A stretch of DNA of 64,000 bases from Burkholderia contaminans (GCF_029633825.1 NZ_CP090640.1:2170001-2234000), one strand, 5' to 3'; positions 1-9,594 are shown, counted from the stretch's first letter. Translations and numbers: made by a program. The notes: generated by a model from the letters alone, not told the origin.

Positions 1-780
1 TACATGGACGTGCGTTCGGCCGAATTCGCGAAATACGCGGCGAACGCGATGCTCGCAACGCGCATCTCGTTCATGAACGAGATGTCGAATCTGGCCGACA
101 AGGTCGGCGCCGACATCGAGGCCGTGCGCCGCGGGATCGGCTCCGATCCGCGCATCGGCTACCACTTCCTGTACGCCGGCGTCGGCTACGGCGGCTCGTG
201 CTTCCCGAAGGACGTTCAGGCGCTGATTCGCACGGCCGGTGAGAATGGCCAGCCGCTGCGCATCCTGGAGGCCGTCGAGGCGGCCAACCATGCGCAGAAG
301 GACGTGCTGATCAGCAAGATCGAGCAGCGCTTCGGCGCCGACCTGACCGGTCGCGAGTTCGCGGTCTGGGGCCTGGCGTTCAAGCCGAACACCGACGACA
401 TGCGCGAGGCGCCGAGCCGCCGCCTGATCGCCGCGCTGCTCGAACGCGGCGCGACCGTACGTGCGTACGATCCGGTCGCGGTCGACGAGGCGCGGCGCGT
501 GTTTGCGCTCGATTTCGGCGCCGATGCGGACGCGCTGGCGCGGCTGCATCTCGTCGAGACGCAGGACATCGCCGTGACGGGCGCGGACGCGCTCGTGATC
601 GTGACCGAGTGGAAGGAGTTCAGGAGCCCCGACTTCACGCGCCTGAAGGCCGAACTGAAGGCGCCGGTGATCTTCGACGGTCGCAACCTCTATGAGCCGG
701 ATGCGATGGCCGAACTGGGCATCGACTACTACGCGATCGGCCGGCCGTATGTCGATCCCCAGTCGTCTACCCGTGGCTGA
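1..780 (+). CDS. ugd: UDP-glucose 6-dehydrogenase, C-terminal part (partial at window edge)
   Basis: Oxidises UDP-glucose to UDP-glucuronate with NAD+, supplying precursors for surface polysaccharide and, in Burkholderia, lipid A aminoarabinose. The frame is open to base 1, so roughly the first 200 residues (the NAD-binding Rossmann domain) lie upstream. What remains is the central helical domain with the family motif GGSCFPKD (catalytic Cys codon at 199-201) and the C-terminal UDP-binding domain containing [16 protein letters not shown]. The 3' end is intact and ends 7 bases before the hldA ATG, so the two are probably co-transcribed as part of a nucleotide-sugar/LPS block with hldD. Assignment is secure from the motifs and length of the C-terminal half. 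Confidence 0.95.
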   Translation, partial: YMDVRSAEFAKYAANAMLATRISFMNEMSNLADKVGADIEAVRRGIGSDPRIGYHFLYAGVGYGGSCFPKDVQALIRTAGENGQPLRILEAVEAANHAQKDVLISKIEQRFGADLTGREFAVWGLAFKPNTDDMREAPSRRLIAALLERGATVRAYDPVAVDEARRVFALDFGADADALARLHLVETQDIAVTGADALVIVTEWKEFRSPDFTRLKAELKAPVIFDGRNLYEPDAMAELGIDYYAIGRPYVDPQSSTRG

Positions 781-787
781 CCACACG

Positions 788-1738
788 ATGAATACTCTCC
801 GCGAAGTCGTTCCGGTGCCGCGCGAGCAGCTCGCGCGCTCGCGCGTGCTTGTCGTCGGCGACGTGATGCTCGACCGTTACTGGTTCGGCAACGTCGATCG
901 CATTTCGCCTGAGGCGCCGGTGCCGGTCGTGCATGTGCAGCGTCAGGAAGAGCGCCTCGGCGGTGCGGCCAACGTTGCGCGCAACGCCGTGACGCTCGGC
1001 GGCCAGGCCGGATTGCTGTGCGTCGTCGGTTGCGACGAACCCGGCGAGCGGATCGTCGAGCTGCTCGGCAGCAGCGGCGTGACGCCGCATCTCGAGCGCG
1101 ACCCGGCGCTGCCGACCACGATCAAGCTGCGCGTGCTCGCGCGCCAGCAGCAACTGCTGCGCGTCGACTTCGAGGCCATGCCGACGCACGAGGTGCTGCT
1201 CGCGGGGCTTGCGCGCTTCGATGCGCTGCTGCCGCAGCACGACGTCGTGCTGATGTCGGATTACGCGAAAGGCGGCCTGACGCACGTCACGACGATGATC
1301 GAGAAGGCGCGTGCGGCCGGCAAGTCCGTCCTCGTCGACCCGAAAGGCGACGACTGGGCACGCTATCGCGGCGCGTCGCTGATCACGCCGAATCGTGCGG
1401 AACTGCGCGAAGTGGTCGGGCAGTGGAAGTCGGAAGACGATCTGCGCGCGCGCGTCGCGAAGCTGCGTGCGGAGCTCGGCATCGACGCGCTGCTGCTCAC
1501 GCGTTCGGAAGAAGGGATGACGCTGTTTTCCGCCACCGGCGAACTGCACGCGCCGGCGCTCGCGCGCGAGGTGTTCGACGTGTCGGGCGCGGGCGATACC
1601 GTGATTGCAACGGTCGCGACGATGCTCGGCGCGGGCGTGCCGCTCGTCGACGCCGTCGTGCTCGCGAATCGCGCGGCAGGCATCGTGGTCGGCAAGCTCG
1701 GCACGGCCACGGTGGATTACGACGAACTGTTTCACTGA
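788..1738 (+). CDS. hldA: D-glycero-beta-D-manno-heptose-7-phosphate kinase
   Basis: Phosphorylates heptose 7-phosphate at C1 in the ADP-heptose pathway for LPS inner core. The 316-residue protein is a PfkB/ribokinase-fold kinase: an N-terminal GDVMLDRYWFG segment, a GGAANVARN substrate-binding stretch, and the anion-hole/catalytic motif SGAGDT near the C-terminus (Asp about residue 270). It lacks the adenylyltransferase domain of enterobacterial HldE, so this organism must encode HldC separately, as is known for Burkholderia. I chose ATG 788; a GTG at 773 overlapping ugd is an alternative, and neither has a strong ribosome site. It sits between ugd and hldD, consistent with its LPS role. Confidence 0.93.
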   Translation: MNTLREVVPVPREQLARSRVLVVGDVMLDRYWFGNVDRISPEAPVPVVHVQRQEERLGGAANVARNAVTLGGQAGLLCVVGCDEPGERIVELLGSSGVTPHLERDPALPTTIKLRVLARQQQLLRVDFEAMPTHEVLLAGLARFDALLPQHDVVLMSDYAKGGLTHVTTMIEKARAAGKSVLVDPKGDDWARYRGASLITPNRAELREVVGQWKSEDDLRARVAKLRAELGIDALLLTRSEEGMTLFSATGELHAPALAREVFDVSGAGDTVIATVATMLGAGVPLVDAVVLANRAAGIVVGKLGTATVDYDELFH

Positions 1739-1801
1739 GCGCATGCGGTGGCGCGACGAGCGCGCCGCACGCATGGCTCGCACTTTTCAGGCAGGACGAT
1801 C

Positions 1802-2794
1802 ATGACCCTCATCGTCACCGGCGCAGCCGGTTTTATCGGCGCGAACATCGTCAAGGCGCTCAACGAGCGCGGCGAAACGCGCATCATCGCGGTCGACAAC
1901 CTGACGCGCGCGGACAAGTTCCGGAATCTCGTCGATTGCGAGATCGACGACTATCTGGACAAGACGGAATTCGTCGAACGTTTCGCCCGCGGCGATTTCG
2001 GCAAGGTACGCGCGATTTTCCATGAAGGCGCCTGTTCGGACACGATGGAAACCGACGGCCGCTACATGATGGACAACAACTTCCGCTACAGCCGCGCGGT
2101 GCTCGACGCCTGCCTCGCGCAGGGTACGCAGTTCCTGTACGCATCGTCTGCCGCGACCTACGGCGGGTCGACGCGCTTCGTCGAGGAGCGCGAGGTCGAG
2201 GCGCCGCTGAACATCTACGGCTATTCGAAGTTCCTGTTCGACCAGGTGATCCGCCGCGTGCTGCCGACCGCGAAGAGCCAGATCGCCGGCTTCCGCTATT
2301 TCAACGTGTACGGCCCGCGCGAGACGCACAAGGGGCGCATGGCGTCGGTCGCGTTCCACAACTTCAACCAGTTCCGTGCAGAAGGCAAGGTGAAGCTGTT
2401 CGGCGAGTACAACGGCTACGCACCGGGCGAGCAGACGCGCGACTTCGTGTCGGTCGAGGACGTGACGAAGGTGAATCTGTTCTTCTTCGATCATCCGGAG
2501 AAGTCGGGCATCTTCAACCTCGGCACGGGCCGTGCGCAGCCGTTCAACGATATCGCATCGACGGTCGTGAATACGCTGCGTGCACTCGACAACCAGCCGC
2601 CGCTGACACTCGCGCAGCAGGTCGAGCAAGGGCTGATCGAATACGTGCCGTTCCCCGATGCACTGCGCGGCAAGTACCAGTGCTTCACGCAGGCCGATCA
2701 GACGAAGCTGCGCGCGGCCGGTTACGACGCACCGTTCCTGACCGTGCAGGAAGGCGTCGACCGCTATGTGCGTTGGCTATCTGGCCAGGTTTAA
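1802..2794 (+). CDS. hldD: ADP-L-glycero-D-manno-heptose 6-epimerase
   Basis: Last enzyme of ADP-L-glycero-D-manno-heptose synthesis, inverting C6'' to give the donor for LPS inner core. The 330-residue product is an extended SDR: NADP-binding [11 protein letters not shown] at residues 7-17 and the catalytic YGYSK motif at about 139-143, plus an ASSAATYGG segment. Length matches the family (about 310-330). The start was set at the ATG preceded by AGGACGATC and giving the canonical [11 protein letters not shown]-terminus rather than an upstream in-frame ATG at 1748. It follows hldA by 63 bases in the same direction, so they are probably one transcript. Confidence 0.95.
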   Translation: MTLIVTGAAGFIGANIVKALNERGETRIIAVDNLTRADKFRNLVDCEIDDYLDKTEFVERFARGDFGKVRAIFHEGACSDTMETDGRYMMDNNFRYSRAVLDACLAQGTQFLYASSAATYGGSTRFVEEREVEAPLNIYGYSKFLFDQVIRRVLPTAKSQIAGFRYFNVYGPRETHKGRMASVAFHNFNQFRAEGKVKLFGEYNGYAPGEQTRDFVSVEDVTKVNLFFFDHPEKSGIFNLGTGRAQPFNDIASTVVNTLRALDNQPPLTLAQQVEQGLIEYVPFPDALRGKYQCFTQADQTKLRAAGYDAPFLTVQEGVDRYVRWLSGQV

Positions 2795-2868
2795 ACGGAA
2801 GCGTTGCATCGATAGACTGGGTCTCACGGTCGGCAGCCGCCGGCCGTTTTTCATCGGAGATCCAGCAC

Positions 2869-3210
2869 ATGATCAGGAAATGGTTGGCCGCAGCGGCAAT
2901 GCTCGGCACGATCGCGTCGGCCTGGGCGGCCGTTGACGTCAACACCGCGAACGAGGATGCGCTCGTCGGCATCAAGGGCATCGGCCCGGCACGAGCGAAG
3001 GCGATTCTCGACGAACGCGGCGCACGCGGTCCGTTCAAGAATGCGGAAGATCTCGCATCGCGCGTGAAAGGCATGGGCGGCCATACCGTCGAGCGGCTTC
3101 AGCAGGAAGGCCTGACGATAGGCGCGGCCGGTACGGGCACTACGCCGCCGGCGCCGGGCAAACCGCCCGGCAAGCCAGCGGCACCACCCGCCCGCACAGC
3201 ACAGAAGTAA
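2869..3210 (+). CDS. Secreted helix-hairpin-helix (ComEA-like) DNA-binding protein
   Basis: A 113-residue protein with an N-terminal signal peptide (KWLAAAAMLGTIASAWA, cleavage likely after AWA) followed by one helix-hairpin-helix domain: VDVNTANEDALVGIKGIG, then AKAILDERGARGPF and the second hairpin VKGMGGHTVERLQ. The C-terminal 25 residues are Pro/Ala/Thr-rich and probably disordered. The domain is that of ComEA, the periplasmic DNA receptor of competence, but many betaproteobacteria have such small proteins and no other competence gene is nearby, so a role in DNA uptake is inference. Start chosen at the ATG after GGAGATCCAGCAC. A strong terminator follows, so it ends the hld transcript or stands alone. 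Confidence 0.8.
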   Translation: MIRKWLAAAAMLGTIASAWAAVDVNTANEDALVGIKGIGPARAKAILDERGARGPFKNAEDLASRVKGMGGHTVERLQQEGLTIGAAGTGTTPPAPGKPPGKPAAPPARTAQK

Positions 3211-3265
3211 CGCGTCGCGCGCGACCGACAACGAGCTCCTTCAGTCGCCGTCGTTGCGACGGCTT

Positions 3266-3289
3266 CCCGCGGCATGCCGCGGGTTTTTT
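3266..3289 (+). terminator. Rho-independent terminator after the HhH protein gene
   Basis: Inverted repeat CCCGCGGC/GCCGCGGG with a two-base apex followed by six T. It separates the hld-HhH transcription unit from cysM. Confidence 0.8.
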
Positions 3290-3422
3290 GCGTGGGCACG
3301 GCGTATGGCGACCGTGCGTTGCACGGCACGTGTATTCCATCGTCGTAATGGGGTTGCCGGCGCGAGCAGCGGTGCTGGTTTACAATCGATCGATTGATCG
3401 GCCTCGTACTCACGGTATATCC

Positions 3423-4325
3423 ATGGCTTACAAAACTATCGAAGATACGATCGGCAATACGCCGCTCGTCCAACTGGTCCGCTTGCCGGACGATGAAATT
3501 CGCGCGCGCAACAACGTGCTGCTCGCGAAGCTCGAAGGCAACAATCCGGCTGGTTCCGTGAAGGATCGTCCGGCACTGTCGATGATCAGCAAGGCCGAGG
3601 CGCGCGGGCGCATCAAGCCGGGCGATACGCTGATCGAGGCGACGAGCGGAAACACGGGTATCGCACTCGCGATGGCCGCGGCGATCCGCGGCTACAAGAT
3701 GGTGCTGATCATGCCGGAGGACCTGTCGGTCGAGCGCCGCCAGAGCATGGCCGCCTACGGGGCCGAAATCATCCTGACCCCGGTGAAGGGCGGGATGGAG
3801 CTGGCGCGTGATCTCGCGGACCAGATGCAGCGCGAAGGCAAGGGTGTGATCCTCGACCAGTTCGCGAACCCCGACAATCCGATTGCGCATTACGAAGCGA
3901 CGGGCCCGGAAATCTGGCGCGATACCGAGGGGCGCATCACGCATTTCGTGTCGGCCATGGGCACGACGGGCACGATCATGGGCACGTCGCACTATCTGAA
4001 GGAACAGAATCCGGCGATCGAGATCGTCGGTGCGCAGCCGGAAGACGGTTCGCGCATTCCGGGCATCCGCAAGTGGCCGGAAGCGTACATGCCGACCATC
4101 TTCGATCGTAGCCGCGTCGACCGCGTCGAGAGCGTGAGCCAGGCCGCGGCGGAAACGATGGCGCGCCGGCTCGCGTCGGTCGAAGGCATCTTCGCGGGCA
4201 TTTCGTCGGGCGGCGCGTGTGACGTCGCAATGCGCATCGCGCGTCAGGTCGAGAATGCGACGATCGTGTTCATCATCTGCGATCGCGGCGACCGCTACCT
4301 GTCCACGGGCGTGTTTCCCGCCTGA
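3423..4325 (+). CDS. cysM: Cysteine synthase B (O-acetylserine sulfhydrylase)
   Basis: PLP enzyme making L-cysteine from O-acetylserine and sulfide or thiosulfate. The 300-residue product has the CysK/CysM fold: NPAGSVKDRP with the PLP lysine at residue 47, the phosphate-binding TSGNTGIALA loop, a Gly-rich segment near SAMGTTGTIMG, and SSGGACDVA near the C-terminus. CysM is favoured over CysK by length (CysK is about 315-325) and by the VKDRPALSMI context typical of CysM. ATG 3423 begins MAYKTIEDTIGNTPLVQL, the usual family start; an in-frame start at 3288 would add a non-conserved extension. Convergent with mltB, sharing a terminator. Confidence 0.93.
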   Translation: MAYKTIEDTIGNTPLVQLVRLPDDEIRARNNVLLAKLEGNNPAGSVKDRPALSMISKAEARGRIKPGDTLIEATSGNTGIALAMAAAIRGYKMVLIMPEDLSVERRQSMAAYGAEIILTPVKGGMELARDLADQMQREGKGVILDQFANPDNPIAHYEATGPEIWRDTEGRITHFVSAMGTTGTIMGTSHYLKEQNPAIEIVGAQPEDGSRIPGIRKWPEAYMPTIFDRSRVDRVESVSQAAAETMARRLASVEGIFAGISSGGACDVAMRIARQVENATIVFIICDRGDRYLSTGVFPA

Positions 4326-4357
4326 ACGCAGGCAGGTGCGCGCCGTGCGCGTGCGAT

Positions 4358-4387
4358 AAAAAAAGCGCCGCTACTGCGGCGCTTTTT
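4358..4387. terminator. Bidirectional terminator between cysM and mltB
   Basis: GCGCCGC, loop TACT, GCGGCGC, flanked by an A-tract on the left and five T on the right, so it can stop both convergent transcripts. Confidence 0.88.
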
Positions 4388-4404
4388 CTTTGAGCGGTTG
4401 GCGC

Positions 4405-5622
4405 TTATTGCGACTCGGTGTCGGCGGTGGCCGGCTGAAGTGCGCCGCTCGCTTCCATCTGCGCCTTCACCGCCTCGCCAAGCTGGTACACGGTGAGCGC
4501 GTAGAAGAAGCTGCGGTTGTAGCGCGTCAGCACATAGAAATTCTTGAGACCGAGCATGTACTCGGTCGCACGCCCCGGCGACGGCAGGTCGACCACCGTC
4601 ACAGGGGTGCCGCCTTCGGTCGTGATGTTGACCGTCGGCTCGTTCAGCGTCATGCCCGCGCGCAGCAGTTGCGACAGTGCCCAGTGCGGCTCGGGCTGGC
4701 CGTCGGCGGCGGCCTGGGCGATCCCCAGGCTGCCCGTATCGGGCGTGATCTGCCAGACCACCGGGCGGTCGGTTTCCCAGCCGTGCTGCTTCAGGTAGTT
4801 CGCGACGCTGCCGATCGCATCGACAGGACTGCTGCGCAGGTCGACATGGCCCGTGCCGTCGAAGTCGACCGCGTATTCGCGGATGCTGCTCGGCAGGAAC
4901 TGCGGGATCCCGATCGCGCCCGTATACGAGCCGAGCACGGTGGTCGGGTCGAGCTGGTTGTCGCGCGTCCAGACCAGGAAATCCTCGAGGTTCTTGCGGA
5001 ACGTCGCCTGGCGGCTGTCGCGATTCGGCGTGTCCGGATAGTCGAACGTGAGCGTCGTCAGCGCGTCGAGCACGCGGAAATTGCCCATGTAGCGGCCGTA
5101 GATCGTCTCGACGCCGATGATGCCGACGATCACCTCGGGCGGCACGCCGAACTGCTCGGATGCGCGCTGCAGCGTTGCCTGGTTCGCCTTCCAGAATTTC
5201 ACGCCCGCGTTGATGCGGATCGGCTCGATGAAGCGCGAGCGATAGACGCGCCAGTTCTTGACCGTCGGCGACGGGGCCGGCTTCACGAGCTTGACGGCCG
5301 TCGCCGAGTAGCTGATGCGCGCGAACAGCGCGTGCAGGCTGGTGGAGTCGAAGCCGTTGCGGCTTACCATCTCGTCGATGAATGCATCGACCTTCGCGTT
5401 GTTCGCGTAACGCTGCGGAACAATTTCCTCTTCGAAGGTCTGGCCTTGCGGTGTCGGCTGCTGTGGCTGGGCCTGTGCGACGAGCTTGCCCGCCGACTTC
5501 GCGGGTTGCGTCTGCGCGCCGGCAGGCGTGGTGCCGAGAGCCGCGACCACGGCGGCCGCAACGAGCGGCGCGCGAGCACGGAACAGCGCGGAGAGAAGGG
5601 CGGCAGGCTTGCTGGGATTCAT
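4405..5622 (-). CDS. mltB: Lytic murein transglycosylase B
   Basis: Cleaves the MurNAc-GlcNAc bond of peptidoglycan with 1,6-anhydro product formation. The 405-residue protein has an N-terminal hydrophobic export segment (about residues 15-37, ending in AGAQTQ), a Gln/Pro-rich linker, then the SLT_2 catalytic domain with GVETIYGRYMG (catalytic Glu at about 172) and the TGAIGIPQFLPSS segment. No lipobox Cys is visible at the signal end, so unlike E. coli MltB it may be a soluble periplasmic enzyme. The start at 5622 gives MNPSKPAAL and a proper signal peptide; the open frame extends 49 codons further upstream without support. Confidence 0.92.
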   Translation of the reverse strand: MNPSKPAALLSALFRARAPLVAAAVVAALGTTPAGAQTQPAKSAGKLVAQAQPQQPTPQGQTFEEEIVPQRYANNAKVDAFIDEMVSRNGFDSTSLHALFARISYSATAVKLVKPAPSPTVKNWRVYRSRFIEPIRINAGVKFWKANQATLQRASEQFGVPPEVIVGIIGVETIYGRYMGNFRVLDALTTLTFDYPDTPNRDSRQATFRKNLEDFLVWTRDNQLDPTTVLGSYTGAIGIPQFLPSSIREYAVDFDGTGHVDLRSSPVDAIGSVANYLKQHGWETDRPVVWQITPDTGSLGIAQAAADGQPEPHWALSQLLRAGMTLNEPTVNITTEGGTPVTVVDLPSPGRATEYMLGLKNFYVLTRYNRSFFYALTVYQLGEAVKAQMEASGALQPATADTESQ

Positions 5623-5791
5623 GTCGAAGCGGGCGGACGAGGCGATTGGGTTCGGCGCAGTATACCCGACGGATCCGGCGCGCCGGGGCGTGGCGGCCCC
5701 CCGTTGTGGTAAGTTAGCGGCGAATTCGCGGCAGACGATGGACATCATTGATGGAGACCTGCGGCGCACCGCGCGCCGCGGATGACAGCTT

Positions 5792-6715
5792 ATGGCAACC
5801 GCTTTCTATACGCACCCCGACTGCATGCTGCACGAGATGGGGGAATGGCATCCGGAATGCCCGGCGCGCCTGTCGGCGATCCAGGATCAACTGATCGCGA
5901 GCCGCATCGACGACCTGATCGTGCATGAAACCGCGCCGTTCGCGAGCGAGGTGGCGCTGGGCCGGGTGCATACGCAGGCGCACATCGATTACATCCGGAG
6001 CATGACGCCGGTCGACGGCTATGTCGAGATCGATCCCGATACGCTGATGAACCGCGATACGTGGCGTGCGGCGCTGCGCGCGGCCGGTGCCGCGATCGCG
6101 GCGACCGACGCGGTGATCGAAGGCCGCTATGCGAATGCGTTCTGCGGCGTGCGCCCGCCTGGCCACCATGCGGAACCTGCGCGCGCGATGGGTTTCTGCT
6201 TCTTCAACAACGTCGCGATCGCCGCGCGGCACGCGCTCGACGTACACGGTCTGGAGCGCGTGGCGATCATCGATTTCGACGTGCATCACGGCAACGGCAC
6301 CGAGGCCGCATTCGCGAATGACGAGCGCGTGCTGATGTGCAGCTTCTTCCAGCATCCGCTGTACCCGTTCTCGGGCGTCGATCACCAGGCGCCGAACATG
6401 GTCAACCTGCCGATGCCCGCGCGCAGCAACGGGATGGCGATCCGCGAGGCCGTCGACATGTTCTGGCTGCCGCGCCTCGATGCGTTCAAGCCGCAGATGC
6501 TGTACGTGTCGGCGGGTTTCGATGCGCATCGCGAGGACGACATCGGCAACCTCGGCCTCGTCGAAGCCGACTTCGAATGGCTGACCGCGCAGATCGTCGA
6601 CGTGGCGCGCCGGCATGCGCAGGGCCGCATCGTGAGCTGCCTCGAAGGCGGCTACAACCTGTCTGCGCTCGGGCGCAGCGTCGTCGCGCACCTGCGCGTG
6701 CTGGCCGGTATCTGA
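5792..6715 (+). CDS. Histone deacetylase family (class II-like) amidohydrolase
   Basis: Zinc-dependent deacetylase of the arginase/deacetylase fold; bacterial members act on acetylpolyamines or small acetylated amines, not histones. The 307-residue protein shows all core motifs: RPPGHHAEP with the His pair at 125-126, DFDVHHGNG with the zinc Asp at about 163 and HH at 165-166, SAGFDAHREDD with the second zinc Asp, and a C-terminal LEGGYN Tyr motif. Start MATAFYTHPDC is family-typical. It is divergent from mltB across about 170 bases. Substrate cannot be told from the sequence. Confidence 0.88.
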   Translation: MATAFYTHPDCMLHEMGEWHPECPARLSAIQDQLIASRIDDLIVHETAPFASEVALGRVHTQAHIDYIRSMTPVDGYVEIDPDTLMNRDTWRAALRAAGAAIAATDAVIEGRYANAFCGVRPPGHHAEPARAMGFCFFNNVAIAARHALDVHGLERVAIIDFDVHHGNGTEAAFANDERVLMCSFFQHPLYPFSGVDHQAPNMVNLPMPARSNGMAIREAVDMFWLPRLDAFKPQMLYVSAGFDAHREDDIGNLGLVEADFEWLTAQIVDVARRHAQGRIVSCLEGGYNLSALGRSVVAHLRVLAGI

Positions 6716-6747
6716 TTATCGATTGACCGGGGCTGTGTCGTGCGTGC

Positions 6748-7668
6748 TCAGCGCGCCGGCGCGCGGGCGTGAATCCACGCGATCAGCGCGTCGATCACGC
6801 GGTCGCGTTCGAGATCGTTCATCGTTTCGTGAAAGCCGCCTTCGTATAGCGTCAGCGTGCGATCGGGCGAGCCGACATGCGCACCGAACGCCCGGCTGCC
6901 GTCGGGCTCGGTCAGCTTGTCCTCGGTACCGTGGTAGACGAGCACCGGAACGCGGAGCCCACCGCGGCCGCTCTCGATGCGCGCCATCGCGTCGAGAATC
7001 TCCGCACCGGTGCGTGCGGGCACCGCGCCGTGATGCACGAGCGGGTCGGCACGATTGGCCGCGACGATGGCCGGATCGCGCGACAGCAGTGCTGCATCGA
7101 TCTTGATGGCAGGGAAGGTCGGCCAGACGCGGCTGATGACGCGGCTCACCGCGAGCATCCAGCGCGGCACGTCGCGCCCCGGCGCGAGCGCCGGGCTCGA
7201 CAGCACGAGGCCGGTTAGCGCGTGGCCGCGCGTCGGCGCGCGTTCGATCGCGTAGAGCGCCGCGACCGCGCCGCCCATGCTGTGCCCCATCAGGAACAGC
7301 TGCGAATTGCCGCGCGCGGCTTCGGCGACAAGCGCATCCGCATCGTTCAGGTAGCCGTCGAAGTGCTCGACCCACGCGCGCTTGCCGGGTGACTGGCCGT
7401 GCCCGCGCAGGTCGATCGCGAGCACGTCGATGCCGGCCGCATTCAGCCGGCCCGCGAGTGCGGCGTAGCGGCCCGCGTGTTCCGCAAGACCGTGAACGAG
7501 CGCGATCGTCGCGCGCGGCGGCGCGGTGCCGTTGCCGGCAGACCACCGGTACGACGCCAGTTCGAGCCCGTCCGCGGTACGCAGGCGGCCCATGGTCGGC
7601 GCGGGCGACGACGCAGGGCCCGGTCCTGCGGTGGCGGGTGCGGCGGCCGGCGTAGTGGTGGCGGTCAT
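6748..7668 (-). CDS. Alpha/beta hydrolase, monoacylglycerol lipase/lysophospholipase-like
   Basis: Serine esterase of the alpha/beta-hydrolase fold, related to monoacylglycerol lipases (Hydrolase_4 family). The 306-residue protein has an Ala/Pro-rich N-terminal 30 residues, an oxyanion segment VHGLAEHAGRY, the nucleophile elbow GHSMGG (Ser about 130), a YHGTEDKL loop bearing the acid residue, and a late GGFHE with the catalytic His. Start ATG 7668 has AGGGGACA upstream; an in-frame ATG at 7710 lacks such a site. Convergent with the deacetylase-like gene. Cytoplasmic, with no signal peptide. Confidence 0.85.
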   Translation of the reverse strand: MTATTTPAAAPATAGPGPASSPAPTMGRLRTADGLELASYRWSAGNGTAPPRATIALVHGLAEHAGRYAALAGRLNAAGIDVLAIDLRGHGQSPGKRAWVEHFDGYLNDADALVAEAARGNSQLFLMGHSMGGAVAALYAIERAPTRGHALTGLVLSSPALAPGRDVPRWMLAVSRVISRVWPTFPAIKIDAALLSRDPAIVAANRADPLVHHGAVPARTGAEILDAMARIESGRGGLRVPVLVYHGTEDKLTEPDGSRAFGAHVGSPDRTLTLYEGGFHETMNDLERDRVIDALIAWIHARAPAR

Positions 7669-7809
7669 CTGGCGTGTCCCCTGTCGGTTGGCATGTGTGT
7701 TCCGGATCATAGTCGCGGCACCGTCGCGGCGCGCCAGCGGTGCTCCTCTAATTTCGTGTGGTTATGAAAAGATCGAAATCGATTATTAAGGGGAATGAGG
7801 GGTTTGCGG

Positions 7810-7887
7810 TAAAATCGACGGCTACTCCAGATGCATCGGCGGCCGACTGGCGGGCCAACTCGCCAGCCGGGCCGCCGTTTTGTTTAC
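7810..7887 (+). promoter_or_regulatory. metN leader with terminator-like hairpin
   Basis: A possible -10 (TAAAAT at 7810-7815) is followed by a leader of about 65 bases dominated by a hairpin: GGCGGCC (7838-7844) pairs with GGCCGCC (7870-7876) and CTGGCG (7847-7852) with CGCCAG (7861-7866). A GTTTTGTTTA tract follows and the metN ATG lies 12 bases past the stem. There is no recognisable Shine-Dalgarno site. The layout suggests an attenuator or translation-control element; no known SAM riboswitch consensus was recognised. Confidence 0.5.
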
Positions 7888-8922
7888 ATGATCGAATTAC
7901 GCAATCTTTCGCAGCGATTTCCCGGGCCGGGTGGCTGGGTCGAGGCGCTGCGCAACATCAACCTGACGATCCCGCAGGGTGAGGTGTTCGGCATCATCGG
8001 CCGAAGCGGCGCCGGCAAGAGCACGCTCGTGCGCACCATCAACCTGCTCACGCGGCCGACCGAAGGCAATGTCGTCGTCGGCGGGCGCGATCTCACGCTG
8101 CTGCCGGCTGGCGCGCTGCGCGAGGCGCGCCGCGAGATCGGCATGATCTTCCAGCACTTCAACCTTCTGTCGTCGCGCACGGTGTTCGACAACGTCGCGC
8201 TGCCGCTCGAACTGGCCGGTGCAAGCCGTACCGAGATCGAGGCCGCCGTGCTGCCGCTGCTCGACCTCGTCGGGCTGTCCGCGCAGAAGGATCGCTATCC
8301 GTCGCAGATCAGCGGCGGGCAGAAGCAGCGCGTCGGCATCGCACGCGCGCTCGCGAGCCAGCCGAAGGTGCTGCTGTCGGATGAAGCGACATCCGCGCTC
8401 GATCCCGAGACCACGCGTTCGATCCTCGACCTGCTGAAGCGCATCAACCGCGAACTCGGGCTGACGATCGTGCTGATCACGCACCAGATGGAGGTGATCA
8501 AGCAGGTGTGCGATCGCGTCGCGGTGCTCGATGCGGGGCGCGTGGTCGAGGAAGGCCGCGTGATCGACGTGTTCCTGCAGCCGCATCACGAAGTGACGCG
8601 CGCGCTGATCGGCGACGTGATCGCGCAGGAGTTGCCGCCCGCGCTGAAGGTGCGCGTGGCCGAGCGGCTGAAGACGGGCAGCGGGCATCTGCTGCGGCTC
8701 GCGTTCACGGGTTCGGGTGTCGACCAGCCGATCCTGTCGGAGACGATCCGCCGGTACGAACTCGATTTCAACATCCTGCACGGCCAGATCGACGAGATCC
8801 AGGGGCAGGCGTTCGGTTCGCTCGCGGTGCTCGCGGGCGGCGAACCGGGCAAGGTCGGGCAGGCGCTCGCGTTCCTGCGCGAGCAAGGTGTGGTGGTGGA
8901 GGAGCTTTCGTATGTTGAGTGA
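7888..8922 (+). CDS. metN: Methionine ABC importer ATP-binding protein
   Basis: ATPase of the D/L-methionine importer MetNIQ, acting on the inner face of the cytoplasmic membrane. The 344-residue protein has Walker [10 protein letters not shown] (Lys about 44), signature [12 protein letters not shown], Walker [13 protein letters not shown] (Asp about 165) and the switch His in LITHQMEV, then a C-terminal NIL/ACT-like domain (about residues 265-344) that in the E. coli homologue binds methionine and inhibits transport. Start at ATG 7888 (MIELRNLSQ) is the family start; an in-frame ATG at 7831 would place the leader hairpin inside the coding region. Overlaps metI by 11 bases. Confidence 0.95.
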   Translation: MIELRNLSQRFPGPGGWVEALRNINLTIPQGEVFGIIGRSGAGKSTLVRTINLLTRPTEGNVVVGGRDLTLLPAGALREARREIGMIFQHFNLLSSRTVFDNVALPLELAGASRTEIEAAVLPLLDLVGLSAQKDRYPSQISGGQKQRVGIARALASQPKVLLSDEATSALDPETTRSILDLLKRINRELGLTIVLITHQMEVIKQVCDRVAVLDAGRVVEEGRVIDVFLQPHHEVTRALIGDVIAQELPPALKVRVAERLKTGSGHLLRLAFTGSGVDQPILSETIRRYELDFNILHGQIDEIQGQAFGSLAVLAGGEPGKVGQALAFLREQGVVVEELSYVE

Positions 8923-9565
8923 GATGTTCGATATGTTCGTGCAGTCGTTCTGGGAGACGCTGATCATGGTCGGCATCTCCGGAGTGGTCGGCGCGCTCGT
9001 CGGCCTTCCGCTCGGCGTGCTGCTCTACCTGACCGACCGCCAGGGCGTGCTCCAGAACCTCGCGGTGAACCGCGTGCTCGGCGGCATCGTGAATGCTGTC
9101 CGCTCGACGCCGTTCATCATCCTGCTGGTCGCGGTGATTCCGTTTACGCGGCTCGTCACGGGTTCGTCGATCGGCACGGCCGCGGCGGTCGTGCCGCTGA
9201 CGCTCGCGGCCGCGCCGTTCATCGCGCGTCTCGTCGAGACGGCGTTGCGTGAAGTCGACCGCGGGCTGATCGAGGCTGCGCAGTCGATGGGCGCGACCAC
9301 GTCGCAGATCGTCTTCAAGGTGCTGCTGCCCGAATCGCTCCCGGGCGTCGTTGCGGGCCTGACGATCACGTTCGTGTCGCTGGTCGGCTATTCGGCGATG
9401 GCGGGCGCGATCGGCGGTGGCGGCCTCGGCGATCTCGGGATCCGCTACGGCTACCAGCGCTATCTGCCCGAAGTGATGTGGACGGTGGTCGCGATCCTGA
9501 TCGTGTTCGTGCAGATCGTGCAGTCGTTCGGCGACTGGCTCGTCCGCCGGCTGAGCCACAAGTAA
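8912..9565 (+). CDS. metI: Methionine ABC importer permease
   Basis: Membrane subunit of MetNIQ. The 217-residue protein has about five transmembrane segments and the EAA loop ([21 protein letters not shown], about residues 128-148) that docks on MetN. The start at 8912 has GGTGGAGGAG upstream within metN and overlaps the end of metN, indicating translational coupling. The length and the [18 protein letters not shown]-terminal segment match the MetI family. Confidence 0.94.
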   Translation: MLSEMFDMFVQSFWETLIMVGISGVVGALVGLPLGVLLYLTDRQGVLQNLAVNRVLGGIVNAVRSTPFIILLVAVIPFTRLVTGSSIGTAAAVVPLTLAAAPFIARLVETALREVDRGLIEAAQSMGATTSQIVFKVLLPESLPGVVAGLTITFVSLVGYSAMAGAIGGGGLGDLGIRYGYQRYLPEVMWTVVAILIVFVQIVQSFGDWLVRRLSHK

Positions 9566-9594
9566 AACAAGATTGATCCGTTAGGGGACACTCG

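Noticed and set aside
7758..7982. Open frame upstream of and overlapping metN as a leader peptide
   Set aside because: It has no run of methionine codons, no ribosome site and overlaps metN out of frame. A hairpin explanation is preferred.
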